Shown piece after piece: positions 42,104-50,600 of a stretch of 64,000 nt of DNA. Source of the stretch: Nocardioides cavernae (GTDB lineage Bacteria; Actinomycetota; Actinomycetes; Propionibacteriales; Nocardioidaceae); assembly GCF_013410035.1 (NCBI RefSeq), contig NZ_JACCBW010000007.1, positions 49,112-113,111 of the forward strand, read 5' to 3'. The notes under the pieces were generated by a model, which did not search any database, was not told the origin of the DNA, and saw nothing but the letters and a program-made list of their open reading frames with translations. Numbering within the stretch: position 1 is the first letter of the stretch; each line of letters begins with the position of its first letter. The position numbers and the translations under genes are program-made.

Positions 42104-43366
42104 TCAGGCCTTCCTCAGACGGAAGCGGCCGGCGGCGGCGCGGGGCTTGCCCTCGACCTCCGGTGCGGCCTCGGCGGCGCGGGCGGTGCCCGCGATGGAC
42201 GTGGCGAAGGCCTTGATGGCCTTGCTGTTGGGGTGGCTGGCGTAGGCGAGCACGAGCGGCTCACCCCGGTTGACCGCGGCCAGGACCTCACGGCTGGACG
42301 CGAGCGTGCAGTCGGCCTTGAGGCCCAGCGTGGACTCGAACTCCTCGGGCGAGAGGCCGACCTTGGCGTCGGCCCGGTTGAGCACGAACTTCCACTTCTC
42401 GCGCGGGAAGTTGAGCAGGTCGAGGGTCTGTGTGGCGAGCTTGAGGCCCTTCAGCGCGGGGATGTCCAGCGTCCCGACGAGGACGAGGGTGTCGGTCCGG
42501 TCCAGTGCCCCCAGGGCGAAGTCGTCGAACACCCCCGAGGTGTCGACCACCACGTGGTCGTAGACGCGCACCAGCACGTCCAGCAGCCGGCCGACGTCAT
42601 CGGCGGTCGCCTGGTCGGGGGAGTCGAGGTGGACCGGGGCGGCGACGACGCCGAGCGTCTTGGAGTACGGCGTCACCATCGTCTCGACGGCGTCCACGTC
42701 GATCTCGCCGCGGAACGCGCCCAGGTCGCTGAGCGTGCGCATGGGCGTGAGCTGCAGCATGATCGCGATGTCGCCGTTGTTGACGTCGAGGTCGACGATG
42801 CAGACCGAGCTGCCCTGCTCGGACAGGGTGACGGCGACGTTGGCGGCCATCAGGCTCTTGCCGACACCGCCCTTGGTCGAGAAGACGGTGGTCAGCTGGC
42901 CGGTGGGCCGCTCGGCCTCCTCGCGCGCGGCCTCCGCGCGCGCCTGTGCCTCCGACAGCGCGGCGCTCGCTGCCGCCTGGGCGGCGGCCTGCGTCTCGTC
43001 CTCGAGGGTCTGCGTGATGGCGTTCGACACCGACCGCGCGCGGCTGACGGCGGTGGTGAGCCCGGCGAGGTCGCGGGACTCCACGACCTCGCGCATGCCG
43101 CTGCGGAGGGCGGTCGACAGCGCGTGGGCGTCGACCACCTCGCGCAGGAGGATCACGCCGAGGTCGGGCTTGTGCACCCGCGCCCACTGGGCGAAGACCG
43201 CGGCGTCGTCGACCGGGACCGACGGGCCGATCACGACCGCGAACTCCTGCGGCGTGGCGGAGATGTGCTCGCTCAGGGCCTCCATGGACCCGAGGGGGAC
43301 GGAACCGTGGAGCATCGCCTGCAGGACGCTCAGGCGAGACCCGTCCGTCTCGACGATGGCCGTCAT
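42104..43366 (-). CDS. TadZ/CpaE-like pilus localisation ATPase
   Basis: 420 residues. An N-terminal receiver-like domain (about 10-115) is followed by an Ala/Glu-rich helix and a MinD/ParA-type ATPase: deviant Walker A FSTKGGVGKSLMAAN near 168, VDLDVNNGDIAIMLQL and VVDTSGVFDDF. By family it directs the Tad apparatus to a cell site. Unlike many receiver domains, no clear phospho-Asp motif is seen in the N-terminal part. The start overlaps the cpaB stop (ATGA). Confidence 0.9.
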   Translation of the reverse strand: MTAIVETDGSRLSVLQAMLHGSVPLGSMEALSEHISATPQEFAVVIGPSVPVDDAAVFAQWARVHKPDLGVILLREVVDAHALSTALRSGMREVVESRDLAGLTTAVSRARSVSNAITQTLEDETQAAAQAAASAALSEAQARAEAAREEAERPTGQLTTVFSTKGGVGKSLMAANVAVTLSEQGSSVCIVDLDVNNGDIAIMLQLTPMRTLSDLGAFRGEIDVDAVETMVTPYSKTLGVVAAPVHLDSPDQATADDVGRLLDVLVRVYDHVVVDTSGVFDDFALGALDRTDTLVLVGTLDIPALKGLKLATQTLDLLNFPREKWKFVLNRADAKVGLSPEEFESTLGLKADCTLASSREVLAAVNRGEPLVLAYASHPNSKAIKAFATSIAGTARAAEAAPEVEGKPRAAAGRFRLRKA

Positions 43367-44145
43367 CCAGCGTTCCCCCTGTACGTCTCGGGGAGGATGT
43401 CGCGCGGGTAGGCGCCCTCCTTGTCCACGGACTTGGTGTCCTCGCCGAGGAGCGCGAACGTGAGCTCGGTGGTGCGGTCGGCCAGGATCAGCTTCTCGGC
43501 CTCCTCCTGCGTCACGGCAACCGTGAGGATCGTGCGCGGCACCTCCTCGGTGACCTGGTCGCCCTCCTCGGTGGTGACCGTGCGCGAGGAGACCGACGTG
43601 GTGCCGACGCCGATGACGGGCACCCGGGGCAGGACGATGCGGGTCACGGAGGACAGCGTCTGCTCGCTGCCGTCCGGCAGCCGGCGGATCGGAGCCGCGG
43701 AGGTGAGGAAGATCGCGACCTCGGAACCGGGGTTCACGAATCCGGCGACGCGCTCGAAGTCGGTGAGCTCCACCGACATCGCCATCTTGTCGTCCGGGAT
43801 GACGAGGTTCTCGATGGCACCGATGGTGCCGAAACGGTCGGCGATGATCTGCTCACCGGGGTAGATCGAGCCCAGGGCCACGAGCTCGGAGATCGGGTCG
43901 GTGCTGTTGAGCGCGCCGTCCACCATGTCGTCGCGACGGACTTCCTTGGTGTCGAACTTGCCCTCGTCCTGGGCGGACGAGACCGTCTCGCCGGCCTCGA
44001 TGACCGAGGTCGCGACGAGGACCTCGACGAGCTCCTGGCCCTCGGTCGCGCGGTCGTCGATGCCCTTGACGTAGAGGACGATCATGGCGGTGCCGAGAGC
44101 GGCGATGAGTACGGCCACGATGAGCAGCATGGAGCGGCGAGCCAT
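43363..44145 (-). CDS. cpaB: Flp pilus assembly protein CpaB/RcpC-like
   Basis: 260 residues. One N-terminal membrane helix (SMLLIVAVLIAALGTAMIVLYV) is followed by an SAF-like domain (VEVLVATSVIEAGETVSS near 40) and the RcpC-type beta domain (MAMSVELTDFERVAGFVNPGSEVAIFL near 120). In diderms the homologue helps set the outer-membrane channel; in this monoderm it probably works at the cell wall. It is the first gene of the tad operon. Confidence 0.9.
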   Translation of the reverse strand: MARRSMLLIVAVLIAALGTAMIVLYVKGIDDRATEGQELVEVLVATSVIEAGETVSSAQDEGKFDTKEVRRDDMVDGALNSTDPISELVALGSIYPGEQIIADRFGTIGAIENLVIPDDKMAMSVELTDFERVAGFVNPGSEVAIFLTSAAPIRRLPDGSEQTLSSVTRIVLPRVPVIGVGTTSVSSRTVTTEEGDQVTEEVPRTILTVAVTQEEAEKLILADRTTELTFALLGEDTKSVDKEGAYPRDILPETYRGNAG

Positions 44146-44339
44146 CTGGACATCCTTCTGAGGAGTCGGGGGAACCTGAGTGCGTGTGCTCGGTCGGGGG
44201 ACCCTCGCCAGATCGATGCGGCGACGCTCGTCGCCGATCGCTGGAGGTCCCGGATCCGTCCCAGCGCAGCGAATCTAGGGGCCCGCGCTCAGGCGTGTGG
44301 GCTAAACCTCCCAAACCACCCGATGGTGGTCCGGGCATG

Positions 44340-44368
44340 GCCCGAAGTGACTAGTCCGTCCTAGTCAC
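44340..44368. promoter_or_regulatory. GCCC-N3-GTGACTAGTCC element with inverted CTAGTCAC partner
   Basis: GTGACTAG (44347-44354) and CTAGTCAC (44361-44368) form an 8-bp inverted repeat with a 6-nt centre, about 200 nt before cpaB. The first half, with its GCCC-N3 prefix, repeats the pilin-upstream element. It looks more like a dimer-binding operator than a terminator because the stem is short and AT-containing. It lies within the 291-bp gap 44146-44436, which holds no gene. Confidence 0.45.
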
Positions 44369-44436
44369 GGTCTAGCCCGGGGTCGGTCGTGCCAGCACCA
44401 CCGTCGCCCCGGCAGAGGGCGTACCCAGCCCCGGGT

Positions 44437-46233
44437 TCAGCCCAGGTAGAGCGCGTCGACGTGCTCGCGCGCCTGGCTCATCACCACGCGCCGCTTCAGC
44501 TTGAGGCTGGGCGTGAGCTGTCCGCCCTCCTCGGTCCACTCGTCCGCGAGGATCGCGAACTTGCGGATGGCCTCGGCCTTGGAGACGGCCTTGTTGGCCT
44601 CGTCGACGGCGTCCTGCACCGCCGCGACGAGGTCCGGGTCGTCGAGGAGGTCCTTCACCTCGCCCGACTTGCCGTGCTGCTCCGCCCACCCGGGGAAGGT
44701 CTCGCGGTCGATGGTGACGAGTGCGCCGATGAAGGGCTGGCCGTCGCCGACGACGAGGCACTGGTCGACGAGCGCGTGGGCGCGCAGCCGGTCCTCGAGG
44801 ACGGCCGGGGCGACGTTCTTGCCGCCGGCGGTCACCAGGATCTCCTTCTTGCGCCCGGTGATCCGGACGAACCCCTCGTCGTCGACCTCGCCGACGTCAC
44901 CGGTGTGGAACCACGCGTCACTGTCGAGCGCCTCGGCGGTCGCGGCGTCGTCGCCCCAGTAGCCGGGGAACACCTGGCCGCCGCGGAAGAGCAGCTCGCC
45001 GTCGTCGGCCACCCGCACGCTCGTGCCGGGCAGCGGCCGTCCGACGGTGCCGATCTTGGTGGCGTCGGGGAGGTTCGCCGCGAGGGCGGCCGTCGTCTCG
45101 GTCAGCCCGTAGCCCTCGAGCACGGTCAGGCCGATGCCGCGGTAGAAGTGGCCGAGGCGGTCACCGAGCGGCGCGCCGCCCGAGATGGCGTACGCGCAGC
45201 TCCCGCCGAGCGCCTGGCGGAGCTTGCCGTAGACGAGCTTGTCGAAGACCGCGTGCTGGGCGCGCAGGCGTACGGGCACCCGCTTGCCGTCCTGGGCCCG
45301 CGACCAGGCGATGGCGGTGTCGGCAGCGCGGTCGAAGATCCTGCCGCGTCCGTCCGCGGTGGCGCGCTGGGAGGCGGTGTTGAAGACCTTCTCGAACACG
45401 CGGGGGACCGCGAGGATGAAGGTCGGGCGGAACTCGCCGAGGTCGGCGACGAGGTTCTTGATGTCGGAGCTGTGCCCCATCCGCGCGCGGCTCTTGACGC
45501 AGCCGACCTGGATGATGCGGGCGAAGACGTGGGCGAGCGGGAGGAAGAGCAGCGTCGAGGCGTCCTCGGTGTCGAAGAGCTCGCTGAGCTCGTCGACCGC
45601 CACGCCGAGCTCGAACATGAAGTTGCCGTGCGTGAGCATGCAGCCCTTGGGCTTGCCCGTCGTCCCGCTGGTGTAAATCAGCGTCGCGAGGTCGGCCGGG
45701 GTCGCGGTCGTGCGCCGCTCCTCGAGCAGGTCGTCGGAGATGTCCGAGCCCAGGCGGTCGAGCACGTCGACGGCGTTGTCCTGGATCGACCAGACGTGCT
45801 GCAGCTCGGCGAGGTCGGCCGCCTGCCGGGCCTCGCGCACGCGGGCGAGGTGCTCGGGCCCCTCGGCGACCACGGCGCGGGCGCCGGAGTCCTGCAGGAT
45901 CCAGCCGATCTGCTCGGCCGACGAGGTCTCGTAGATCGGCACGGTCACGGCACCGGCGAACCAGATGGCGTAGTCGAACAGCGTCCACTCGTAGCGTGTC
46001 TTGGAGAGCAGCGCGACACGGTCGCCCGGCGCGACGCCGGCGGCGACGAGCCCCTTGGCCACCGCACGGACCTGCTCGTGGAACTCGGCGGCCGTGACGT
46101 CGACCCACCCGTCGCCGGTGTCGCGGCTGAAGACCGCCGCGTCGGCGGCCTCACGCGCATTGCGGACGACGTCGTCGGTGAGGTTCCCGGTCGTCGGGAT
46201 GGAGATGGAGAGCGGTGTGGCGAACTCCCGCAC
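44437..46233 (-). CDS. Long-chain fatty-acid-CoA ligase (AMP-binding, FadD15-like)
   Basis: 598 residues. AMP-binding motifs are IYTSGTTGKPKGCMLTHGN near residue 186, FLPLAHVFAR, GYGLTETTA near 380, WFHTGDVGEVDDEGFVRI and the adenylation Lys in TPSLKLKRR near the C-terminus. It activates long-chain fatty acids to acyl-CoA. PlsC, in the same conserved neighbourhood 6 kb on, would use acyl groups in phospholipid synthesis. It matches Rv2187 by position. Transcribed away from the SRPBCC gene with 84 bp between the starts. Confidence 0.95.
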   Translation of the reverse strand: MREFATPLSISIPTTGNLTDDVVRNAREAADAAVFSRDTGDGWVDVTAAEFHEQVRAVAKGLVAAGVAPGDRVALLSKTRYEWTLFDYAIWFAGAVTVPIYETSSAEQIGWILQDSGARAVVAEGPEHLARVREARQAADLAELQHVWSIQDNAVDVLDRLGSDISDDLLEERRTTATPADLATLIYTSGTTGKPKGCMLTHGNFMFELGVAVDELSELFDTEDASTLLFLPLAHVFARIIQVGCVKSRARMGHSSDIKNLVADLGEFRPTFILAVPRVFEKVFNTASQRATADGRGRIFDRAADTAIAWSRAQDGKRVPVRLRAQHAVFDKLVYGKLRQALGGSCAYAISGGAPLGDRLGHFYRGIGLTVLEGYGLTETTAALAANLPDATKIGTVGRPLPGTSVRVADDGELLFRGGQVFPGYWGDDAATAEALDSDAWFHTGDVGEVDDEGFVRITGRKKEILVTAGGKNVAPAVLEDRLRAHALVDQCLVVGDGQPFIGALVTIDRETFPGWAEQHGKSGEVKDLLDDPDLVAAVQDAVDEANKAVSKAEAIRKFAILADEWTEEGGQLTPSLKLKRRVVMSQAREHVDALYLG

Positions 46234-46305
46234 GGTGGAACCTCCTAGGAGTGGTCGATGCGCCGCTGAGGCTATCGCGGGAGCACGGCCGACATCCCCG
46301 TGGGC

Positions 46306-46311
46306 TAGGCT
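46306..46311 (+). promoter_or_regulatory. Candidate -10 (TAGGCT) of a leaderless gene
   Basis: TAGGCT, then CCGGCC, then ATG 46318. The same TAGGCT hexamer and 6-nt spacing occur before PlsC and the membrane/GNAT gene. Confidence 0.55.
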
Positions 46312-46317
46312 CCGGCC

Positions 46318-46755
46318 ATGGCCGAACAGACCTCCTCGTCGATCGTCATCGAGGCCCCTCCGGCCGACGTCATGGCCGTCATCGCCGACTTCGAGGCCTA
46401 CCCCGAGTGGGCCAAGGGCGTGCAGAAGGCCGAGGTCACCGCAGGCGGCGCGGGCGGTCGCGCCGAGCAGGTCTACTTCGCCCTCGACGTGTCGCCGATC
46501 AAGGACGAGTACACCCTCGCCTACGACTGGGACGGTGAACGCGAGGTCACCTGGACCCTCGTCGAGGGCAACATGCTCAAGGCGCTCGACGGCGCCTACA
46601 CCCTCGTCGACCGGGGCGACGGCAGCACCGAGGTGACCTACCGGCTCGCCCTCGACGTCAGCATCCCGCTGATCGGCATGCTCAAGCGCAAGGGCGAGAA
46701 GATCCTCATCGACACCGCGCTGAAGGGCCTCAAGAAGCGCGTCGAGTCCCTCTGA
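46318..46755 (+). CDS. SRPBCC family protein (polyketide cyclase/START-like)
   Basis: 145 residues of the ligand-binding helix-grip fold: SSIVIEAPPADVMAVIADFEAYPEWAKG at the start, a beta sheet (AYDWDGEREVTWTLVEG) and a long C-terminal helix containing LKGLKKRVESL. It resembles the Rv2185c-type membrane- or lipid-linked SRPBCC proteins that sit beside an ArsA-like ATPase and a fatty acyl ligase in actinobacteria. The ligand is unknown; the context suggests a lipid. Confidence 0.88.
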   Translation: MAEQTSSSIVIEAPPADVMAVIADFEAYPEWAKGVQKAEVTAGGAGGRAEQVYFALDVSPIKDEYTLAYDWDGEREVTWTLVEGNMLKALDGAYTLVDRGDGSTEVTYRLALDVSIPLIGMLKRKGEKILIDTALKGLKKRVESL

Positions 46756-46769
46756 CTCCCGGGTCCGGG

Positions 46770-47966
46770 ATGCGGATCCTGCTCTTCACCGGCAAGGGCG
46801 GCGTCGGCAAGTCCACCCTCGCCGCCGCGACGGCCTGCGCCACCGCAGCCGCCGGCCACCGGACGCTCGTGCTGTCCACCGACGCGGCCCACTCGCTCGC
46901 CGACGCTCTCGACGTCCTCCCGACGTCCGAGCCCGCCGAGGTCGCTGAGAACCTCTGGATGCAGCACGTCGACGCGCAGGACCGGTTCGAGCGGTCGTGG
47001 TCCGACATCCAGGGCTACCTCCTCAGCGTCCTCGACGTCGCCGGTGTCGACCCGGTCGCCGCGGAGGAGCTCACGGTCATCCCGGGCGCCGAGGAGGTGC
47101 TGGCGCTGCTCGAGGTGCGCGCGCAGGCGAGGTCGGGGGAGTGGGACGTGCTGGTCGTCGACTGTGCCCCGACCGCGGAGACGCTCCGCCTGCTCGCCCT
47201 GCCCGAGGCGCTGGGCTGGTACATGACCCGGGTGCTGCCGGTGGAGCGGCGCGTGGTCAGGGCGCTCAAGCCGGTCCTCACCCGCGCCGCGGGCGTACCC
47301 ATGCCCTCGGACTCCGTCTTCGACGCGATCGAGCGGCTGCACGCCGACCTCGACGACGTCCGGGCGGTCCTCACCGGCCCGGAGACGTCGGTGCGCCTGG
47401 TGCTCACGCCGGAGTCCGTGGTGCTCGCCGAGGCGCGTCGCGCCTACACCTTCCTGACGCTCTTCGGCTACGGCGTCGACGCCGCGGTCGTGAACCGGGT
47501 GTTCCCCGACGGCGGGGCGGACGAGTGGCGCTCGACGTGGGTGGCCGCCCAGGCCCGCGTCCTCGCCGACGCCGCCGACTCCTTCGCCGGGCTCGACCTG
47601 CGCACGTCGGTCTACCGCGCCGCCGAGCCGGTCGGGCGCGAGGCGCTGCTGGACCTGGCCGCCGACGTGTACGGCGACGCGGACCCGCTCGCGCACGGGA
47701 CCGCGGTCCCGCCCATGGGCGTGCGGTCGCGTGCGGGCGGTGTCGTGCTCTCCCTCCCGCTGCCGCTGGCGGAGCAGGACGACGTACGACTCGCGCGCAA
47801 GGGCGACGAGCTCGTGGTCTCGGTCGCGTCGTATCGTCGCCTCCTGACGCTGCCCTCCGGCCTGGCGCGCCACCGGGTGGCGGGCGCGCGGGTGCGGGAC
47901 GGCGAGCTGCAGGTCCGGTTCACCGAGCCGGACGACGAGCCCGAGACGCCGCAGGAGACGCCGTGA
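46770..47966 (+). CDS. ArsA/GET3-like anion-transporting ATPase
   Basis: 398 residues with the deviant P-loop FTGKGGVGKSTLAAAT at residue 6, STDAAHSLADAL (switch I), VVDCAPTAETLRLL (switch II) and a C-terminal beta-rich ~80 residues that most ArsA proteins lack (an ArsA_HSP20-like tail, LARKGDELVVSVASYRR). There is no arsenical-metal Cys triad and no arsB. The role is probably chaperone-like or regulatory rather than arsenite export. It lies between the SRPBCC and DUF5304-like genes, the latter coupled by a 4-nt overlap. Confidence 0.9.
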   Translation: MRILLFTGKGGVGKSTLAAATACATAAAGHRTLVLSTDAAHSLADALDVLPTSEPAEVAENLWMQHVDAQDRFERSWSDIQGYLLSVLDVAGVDPVAAEELTVIPGAEEVLALLEVRAQARSGEWDVLVVDCAPTAETLRLLALPEALGWYMTRVLPVERRVVRALKPVLTRAAGVPMPSDSVFDAIERLHADLDDVRAVLTGPETSVRLVLTPESVVLAEARRAYTFLTLFGYGVDAAVVNRVFPDGGADEWRSTWVAAQARVLADAADSFAGLDLRTSVYRAAEPVGREALLDLAADVYGDADPLAHGTAVPPMGVRSRAGGVVLSLPLPLAEQDDVRLARKGDELVVSVASYRRLLTLPSGLARHRVAGARVRDGELQVRFTEPDDEPETPQETP

Positions 47967-48364
47967 CAGACGCCGACGACGCGCCCGACCCCCGCGAGGT
48001 CGGCTCGCTCGGGGACGAGGCCGCCAAGCTCTTCGGCGCCCTGGCCGGCTGGGCACGCGAGCAGGCGGGCGAGGCCGAGCACGGGCTCGGTGGGCTGGCG
48101 GGCCAGGCCGCCGCGGCGGTGCACGACCTGGACGAGCACCTCGCCACCGGCTCAGCCGAGTGCACCGTGTGCCCGGTGTGCCGCACCGTCCACGCGGTGC
48201 GCCAGCTCAGCCCGGAGGTGACGTCGCACCTGACGAGCGCCGTGTCCTCGCTCGCGCAGGCCGCCGCGGCGCTCGTGGCGAGCCTGGACACCCGCCCCCC
48301 GAGCAGCACCGACGAGCCGGTCGAGCACATCGACCTGTCGGACGACTGGCCCGAGGACGCGTGA
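47963..48364 (+). CDS. DUF5304-like small protein with CxxC motif
   Basis: 133 residues from GTG overlapping the ArsA-like stop (GTGA). The Ala/Gly-rich first half contains amphipathic helices (EAAKLFGALAGWAREQ). A Cys pair CTVCPVC near residue 70, followed by RTVHAVRQLSPEV, resembles the conserved core seen in actinobacterial proteins between an ArsA-like ATPase and a glucokinase. The acidic end (HIDLSDDWPEDA) overlaps the glucokinase start. Function unknown; zinc binding is possible. Confidence 0.75.
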   Translation: MTDADDAPDPREVGSLGDEAAKLFGALAGWAREQAGEAEHGLGGLAGQAAAAVHDLDEHLATGSAECTVCPVCRTVHAVRQLSPEVTSHLTSAVSSLAQAAAALVASLDTRPPSSTDEPVEHIDLSDDWPEDA

Positions 48365-49329
48365 GCGGTCCGGGGGCCGGCGTCGTCGTCGGTGTGGACA
48401 TCGGCGGCACCAAGGTGCTCGCGGGTGCCGTGGCCGAGGACGGAACGGTCGTGCGCACGGCGACGCGCACCACGCCGGGACGTCGGGTCGTGACGCAGCA
48501 GGTGGAGGACGCGCTCGTCGCGGCGGTGCTGGCCGCGGCTGAGGGCGAGCCCCTGGCCGGGGTGGGGGTCGCTGCCGCCGGCTTCGTCGACTCTGCGGGG
48601 GAGCGGGTCATGTTCGCCCCGCACCTGCCGTGGCAGGGCCAGCCCCTGCGCGACCTGCTGGTCGCCCGCCTCGGCTGCCCGGTGGGCCTGGACAACGACG
48701 CCAACTGCGCGGCGCGGGCCGAGGCGCACCACGGCGCCGCCCGGGGCGCCGCGTCGGCGCTCATGATCACGATGGGCACCGGCATCGGGGGAGCCGTGCT
48801 GCTCGACGGGCGGGTCGTCCGCGGGGCCAACGGGATGGCCGGCGAGTTCGGGCACATGCAGGTGGTGCCGGACGGCCAGGCCTGCGAGTGCGGCCGCCGG
48901 GGTTGCTGGGAGCAGTACTCCTCGGGCAACGCGCTGGTCCGCAGCGCGCGGGGGCTGATGGCCGAGCAGCCCTCCGTCCTGCTCGAGATGAGCGGCGGGC
49001 GTCCGGAGGCGGTCACCGGCCCGATGGTCACCGCGGCCGCCGAGGGGGGCGACCTCGTCGCACGCCGGGCGTTCACGTCGATCGGCGACTGGCTCGGTGT
49101 CGGCGTCGCGAACCTGGTCGCCGCCCTCGACCCCGAGGTGGTGGTGATCGGCGGCGGCGTCTCGGCGGCCGGCGACCGCCTGCTCGAACCCGCACGCGCT
49201 GCGCTGCGGCGTACGCTCGTCGGCGCCGCCCACCGGCGCGTGCCGCCGCTGGTCGCGGCCGAGCTCGGCCCCGGCGCCGGGATGATCGGCGCGGCGCGGC
49301 TGGTGCGGGACGCTCAGGTCCTGCGGTAG
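48361..49329 (+). CDS. glk: ROK-family glucokinase
   Basis: 322 residues from GTG overlapping the preceding stop (GTGA). ROK signatures are VVGVDIGGTKVLAGAV at the start, DNDANCAARAEAHHGAARG, MGTGIGGAVLLDG and the zinc-binding CECGRRGCWEQYSSG near residue 178. It phosphorylates glucose with ATP and, in relatives such as Streptomyces GlkA, takes part in carbon catabolite control. Gene order with the DUF5304-like and ArsA-like genes is typical of actinobacteria. Its 3' end overlaps the convergent TIGR00300 gene by 16 bp. Confidence 0.95.
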   Translation: MSGPGAGVVVGVDIGGTKVLAGAVAEDGTVVRTATRTTPGRRVVTQQVEDALVAAVLAAAEGEPLAGVGVAAAGFVDSAGERVMFAPHLPWQGQPLRDLLVARLGCPVGLDNDANCAARAEAHHGAARGAASALMITMGTGIGGAVLLDGRVVRGANGMAGEFGHMQVVPDGQACECGRRGCWEQYSSGNALVRSARGLMAEQPSVLLEMSGGRPEAVTGPMVTAAAEGGDLVARRAFTSIGDWLGVGVANLVAALDPEVVVIGGGVSAAGDRLLEPARAALRRTLVGAAHRRVPPLVAAELGPGAGMIGAARLVRDAQVLR

Positions 49330-50552
49330 TCCGCGACCAGCTCCAGGGCGAGCTGCTCGAGGAACAGCCCGACGTCGGTGACGATCCCGCGGCCCTGGCT
49401 GGTGCCCCGGTCCGCGAGCTTGGTGACCGTCGACGGGTTGATGTCGACGCACACGATCGGGACGGTGGCGGGCAGGATGTTGGCCGTCGCGACCGAGTGC
49501 AGCTGCGTCGCCATCATCAGGCAGTAGCCGACCCCGGCGACCTCCGCGCGCATCGCCCGCTGGCCCTCGATGACGTCGGTGTGGACGTCCGGCAGCGGGC
49601 CGTCGTCGCGCACCGAGCCGACCAGGACGTAGCGCTTCTCGTGCGTGACGAGCGCGTGCATGATGCCGCTGGTCAGCACGCCGGTCGCGACCGCGTCACC
49701 GATCGAGCCCGCCTTGCGGATGGTGTTGAGGGCGCGCACGTGGTGCTCGTGGCCGTGCTCGAGCCCGTGGGTCGCGACGTCGACGCCGAGGCTGGTGCCG
49801 TAGAGCGCGCTCTCGATGTCGTAGGTCGCCAGCGCGTTGCCGGCGAACAGCACGTCGACGTAGCCGCCGCGCACCAGCGCGACCATCGCGGGGACGGCGC
49901 CGGTGTGCACGATGCCGGGCCCGGCGACCCAGAGCAGGCGCTTGCCCTCCGCCCGCACCCGCTTCATGCCGTCGGCGACCTGGCGCACGATGACCGTCTG
50001 GGGGCGGTCCGAGCCCCCGTCGGTGCCGACGGACGCGAACGCGTCCGAGGTCGGGGCCTGGCTCGGCACGACCACCTCGATGCCGGCCGCGCCCACGACG
50101 ATGCGCATGCCCTCGCTGACATCCGCCATGGGCACCGTCCGCACGCGCAGGCCGCCGTCGTCGGACTCGTCGACCACGAGCCCGCAGTCCATCTCGGGGT
50201 TCTCCACCGGGTGCCACGCGCCGTCGAGGCGTACGCGCGTCTCGAGGTTGGTGGTCGAGTAGAAGCCGTCGGGCAGCACGCCGTCCCGGTCCGCGGTCGC
50301 CAGCGCCGCCTCCCGCTCGCCGATCGGGTTGACGCCGCGCGTCTGCAGCCGCATGAGCAGGCGCTGCAGCGACGCGTCGTCCTCGGCCTCGATGACGATC
50401 CGGGCGCTGCTGGGGTCGTGCGCGTCGTGACCGACGTCGAACTGCTCGATGACGTAGTCGCCGCCGTAGTCGCGGATGTCGTCGAGGACCCGCGACAGGA
50501 TGCCGCTGTCCATCAGGTGACCGGTGACCTCGATCGTCTCTCGCACCCCCAC
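49314..50552 (-). CDS. TIGR00300-family protein (LOR/SDH domain; archaeal-type ornithine cyclodeaminase-like)
   Basis: 412 residues. The N-terminal ~95 residues match the LOR/SDH conserved region (TIEVTGHLMDSGILSRVLDDI). The rest is the TIGR00300 catalytic-type domain with a nucleotide-binding-like WVAGPGIVHTGAVPAMVALV, VLFAGNALATYDIESALYGTS, HVRALNTIRKAG and the C-terminal VCVDINPSTVTKLADRGT. Studied relatives are archaeal ornithine cyclodeaminase and the C-terminal half of cyanobacterial AgrE/ArgZ-type enzymes, which make proline from ornithine. That activity here is an inference. No arginine genes are adjacent. Confidence 0.85.
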   Translation of the reverse strand: MGVRETIEVTGHLMDSGILSRVLDDIRDYGGDYVIEQFDVGHDAHDPSSARIVIEAEDDASLQRLLMRLQTRGVNPIGEREAALATADRDGVLPDGFYSTTNLETRVRLDGAWHPVENPEMDCGLVVDESDDGGLRVRTVPMADVSEGMRIVVGAAGIEVVVPSQAPTSDAFASVGTDGGSDRPQTVIVRQVADGMKRVRAEGKRLLWVAGPGIVHTGAVPAMVALVRGGYVDVLFAGNALATYDIESALYGTSLGVDVATHGLEHGHEHHVRALNTIRKAGSIGDAVATGVLTSGIMHALVTHEKRYVLVGSVRDDGPLPDVHTDVIEGQRAMRAEVAGVGYCLMMATQLHSVATANILPATVPIVCVDINPSTVTKLADRGTSQGRGIVTDVGLFLEQLALELVADYRRT

Positions 50553-50600
50553 CCGGCTGACCCTACGTCGTGGCCGCGCGGGGCACGGACGGAGGCCGGG

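Noticed and set aside
44347..44368. The GTGACTAG/CTAGTCAC inverted repeat as a terminator for the acyl-CoA ligase or cpaB
   Set aside because: It lies upstream of cpaB and downstream of nothing on the plus strand. The 8-bp stem is weak compared with the 12-22 bp hairpins used elsewhere, so an operator is more likely.
46770..47966. An arsenic-resistance system based on the ArsA-like ATPase
   Set aside because: No arsB, arsC or arsR is nearby and the metal-binding cysteines are missing; the SRPBCC/DUF5304/glk context is the housekeeping actinobacterial one.
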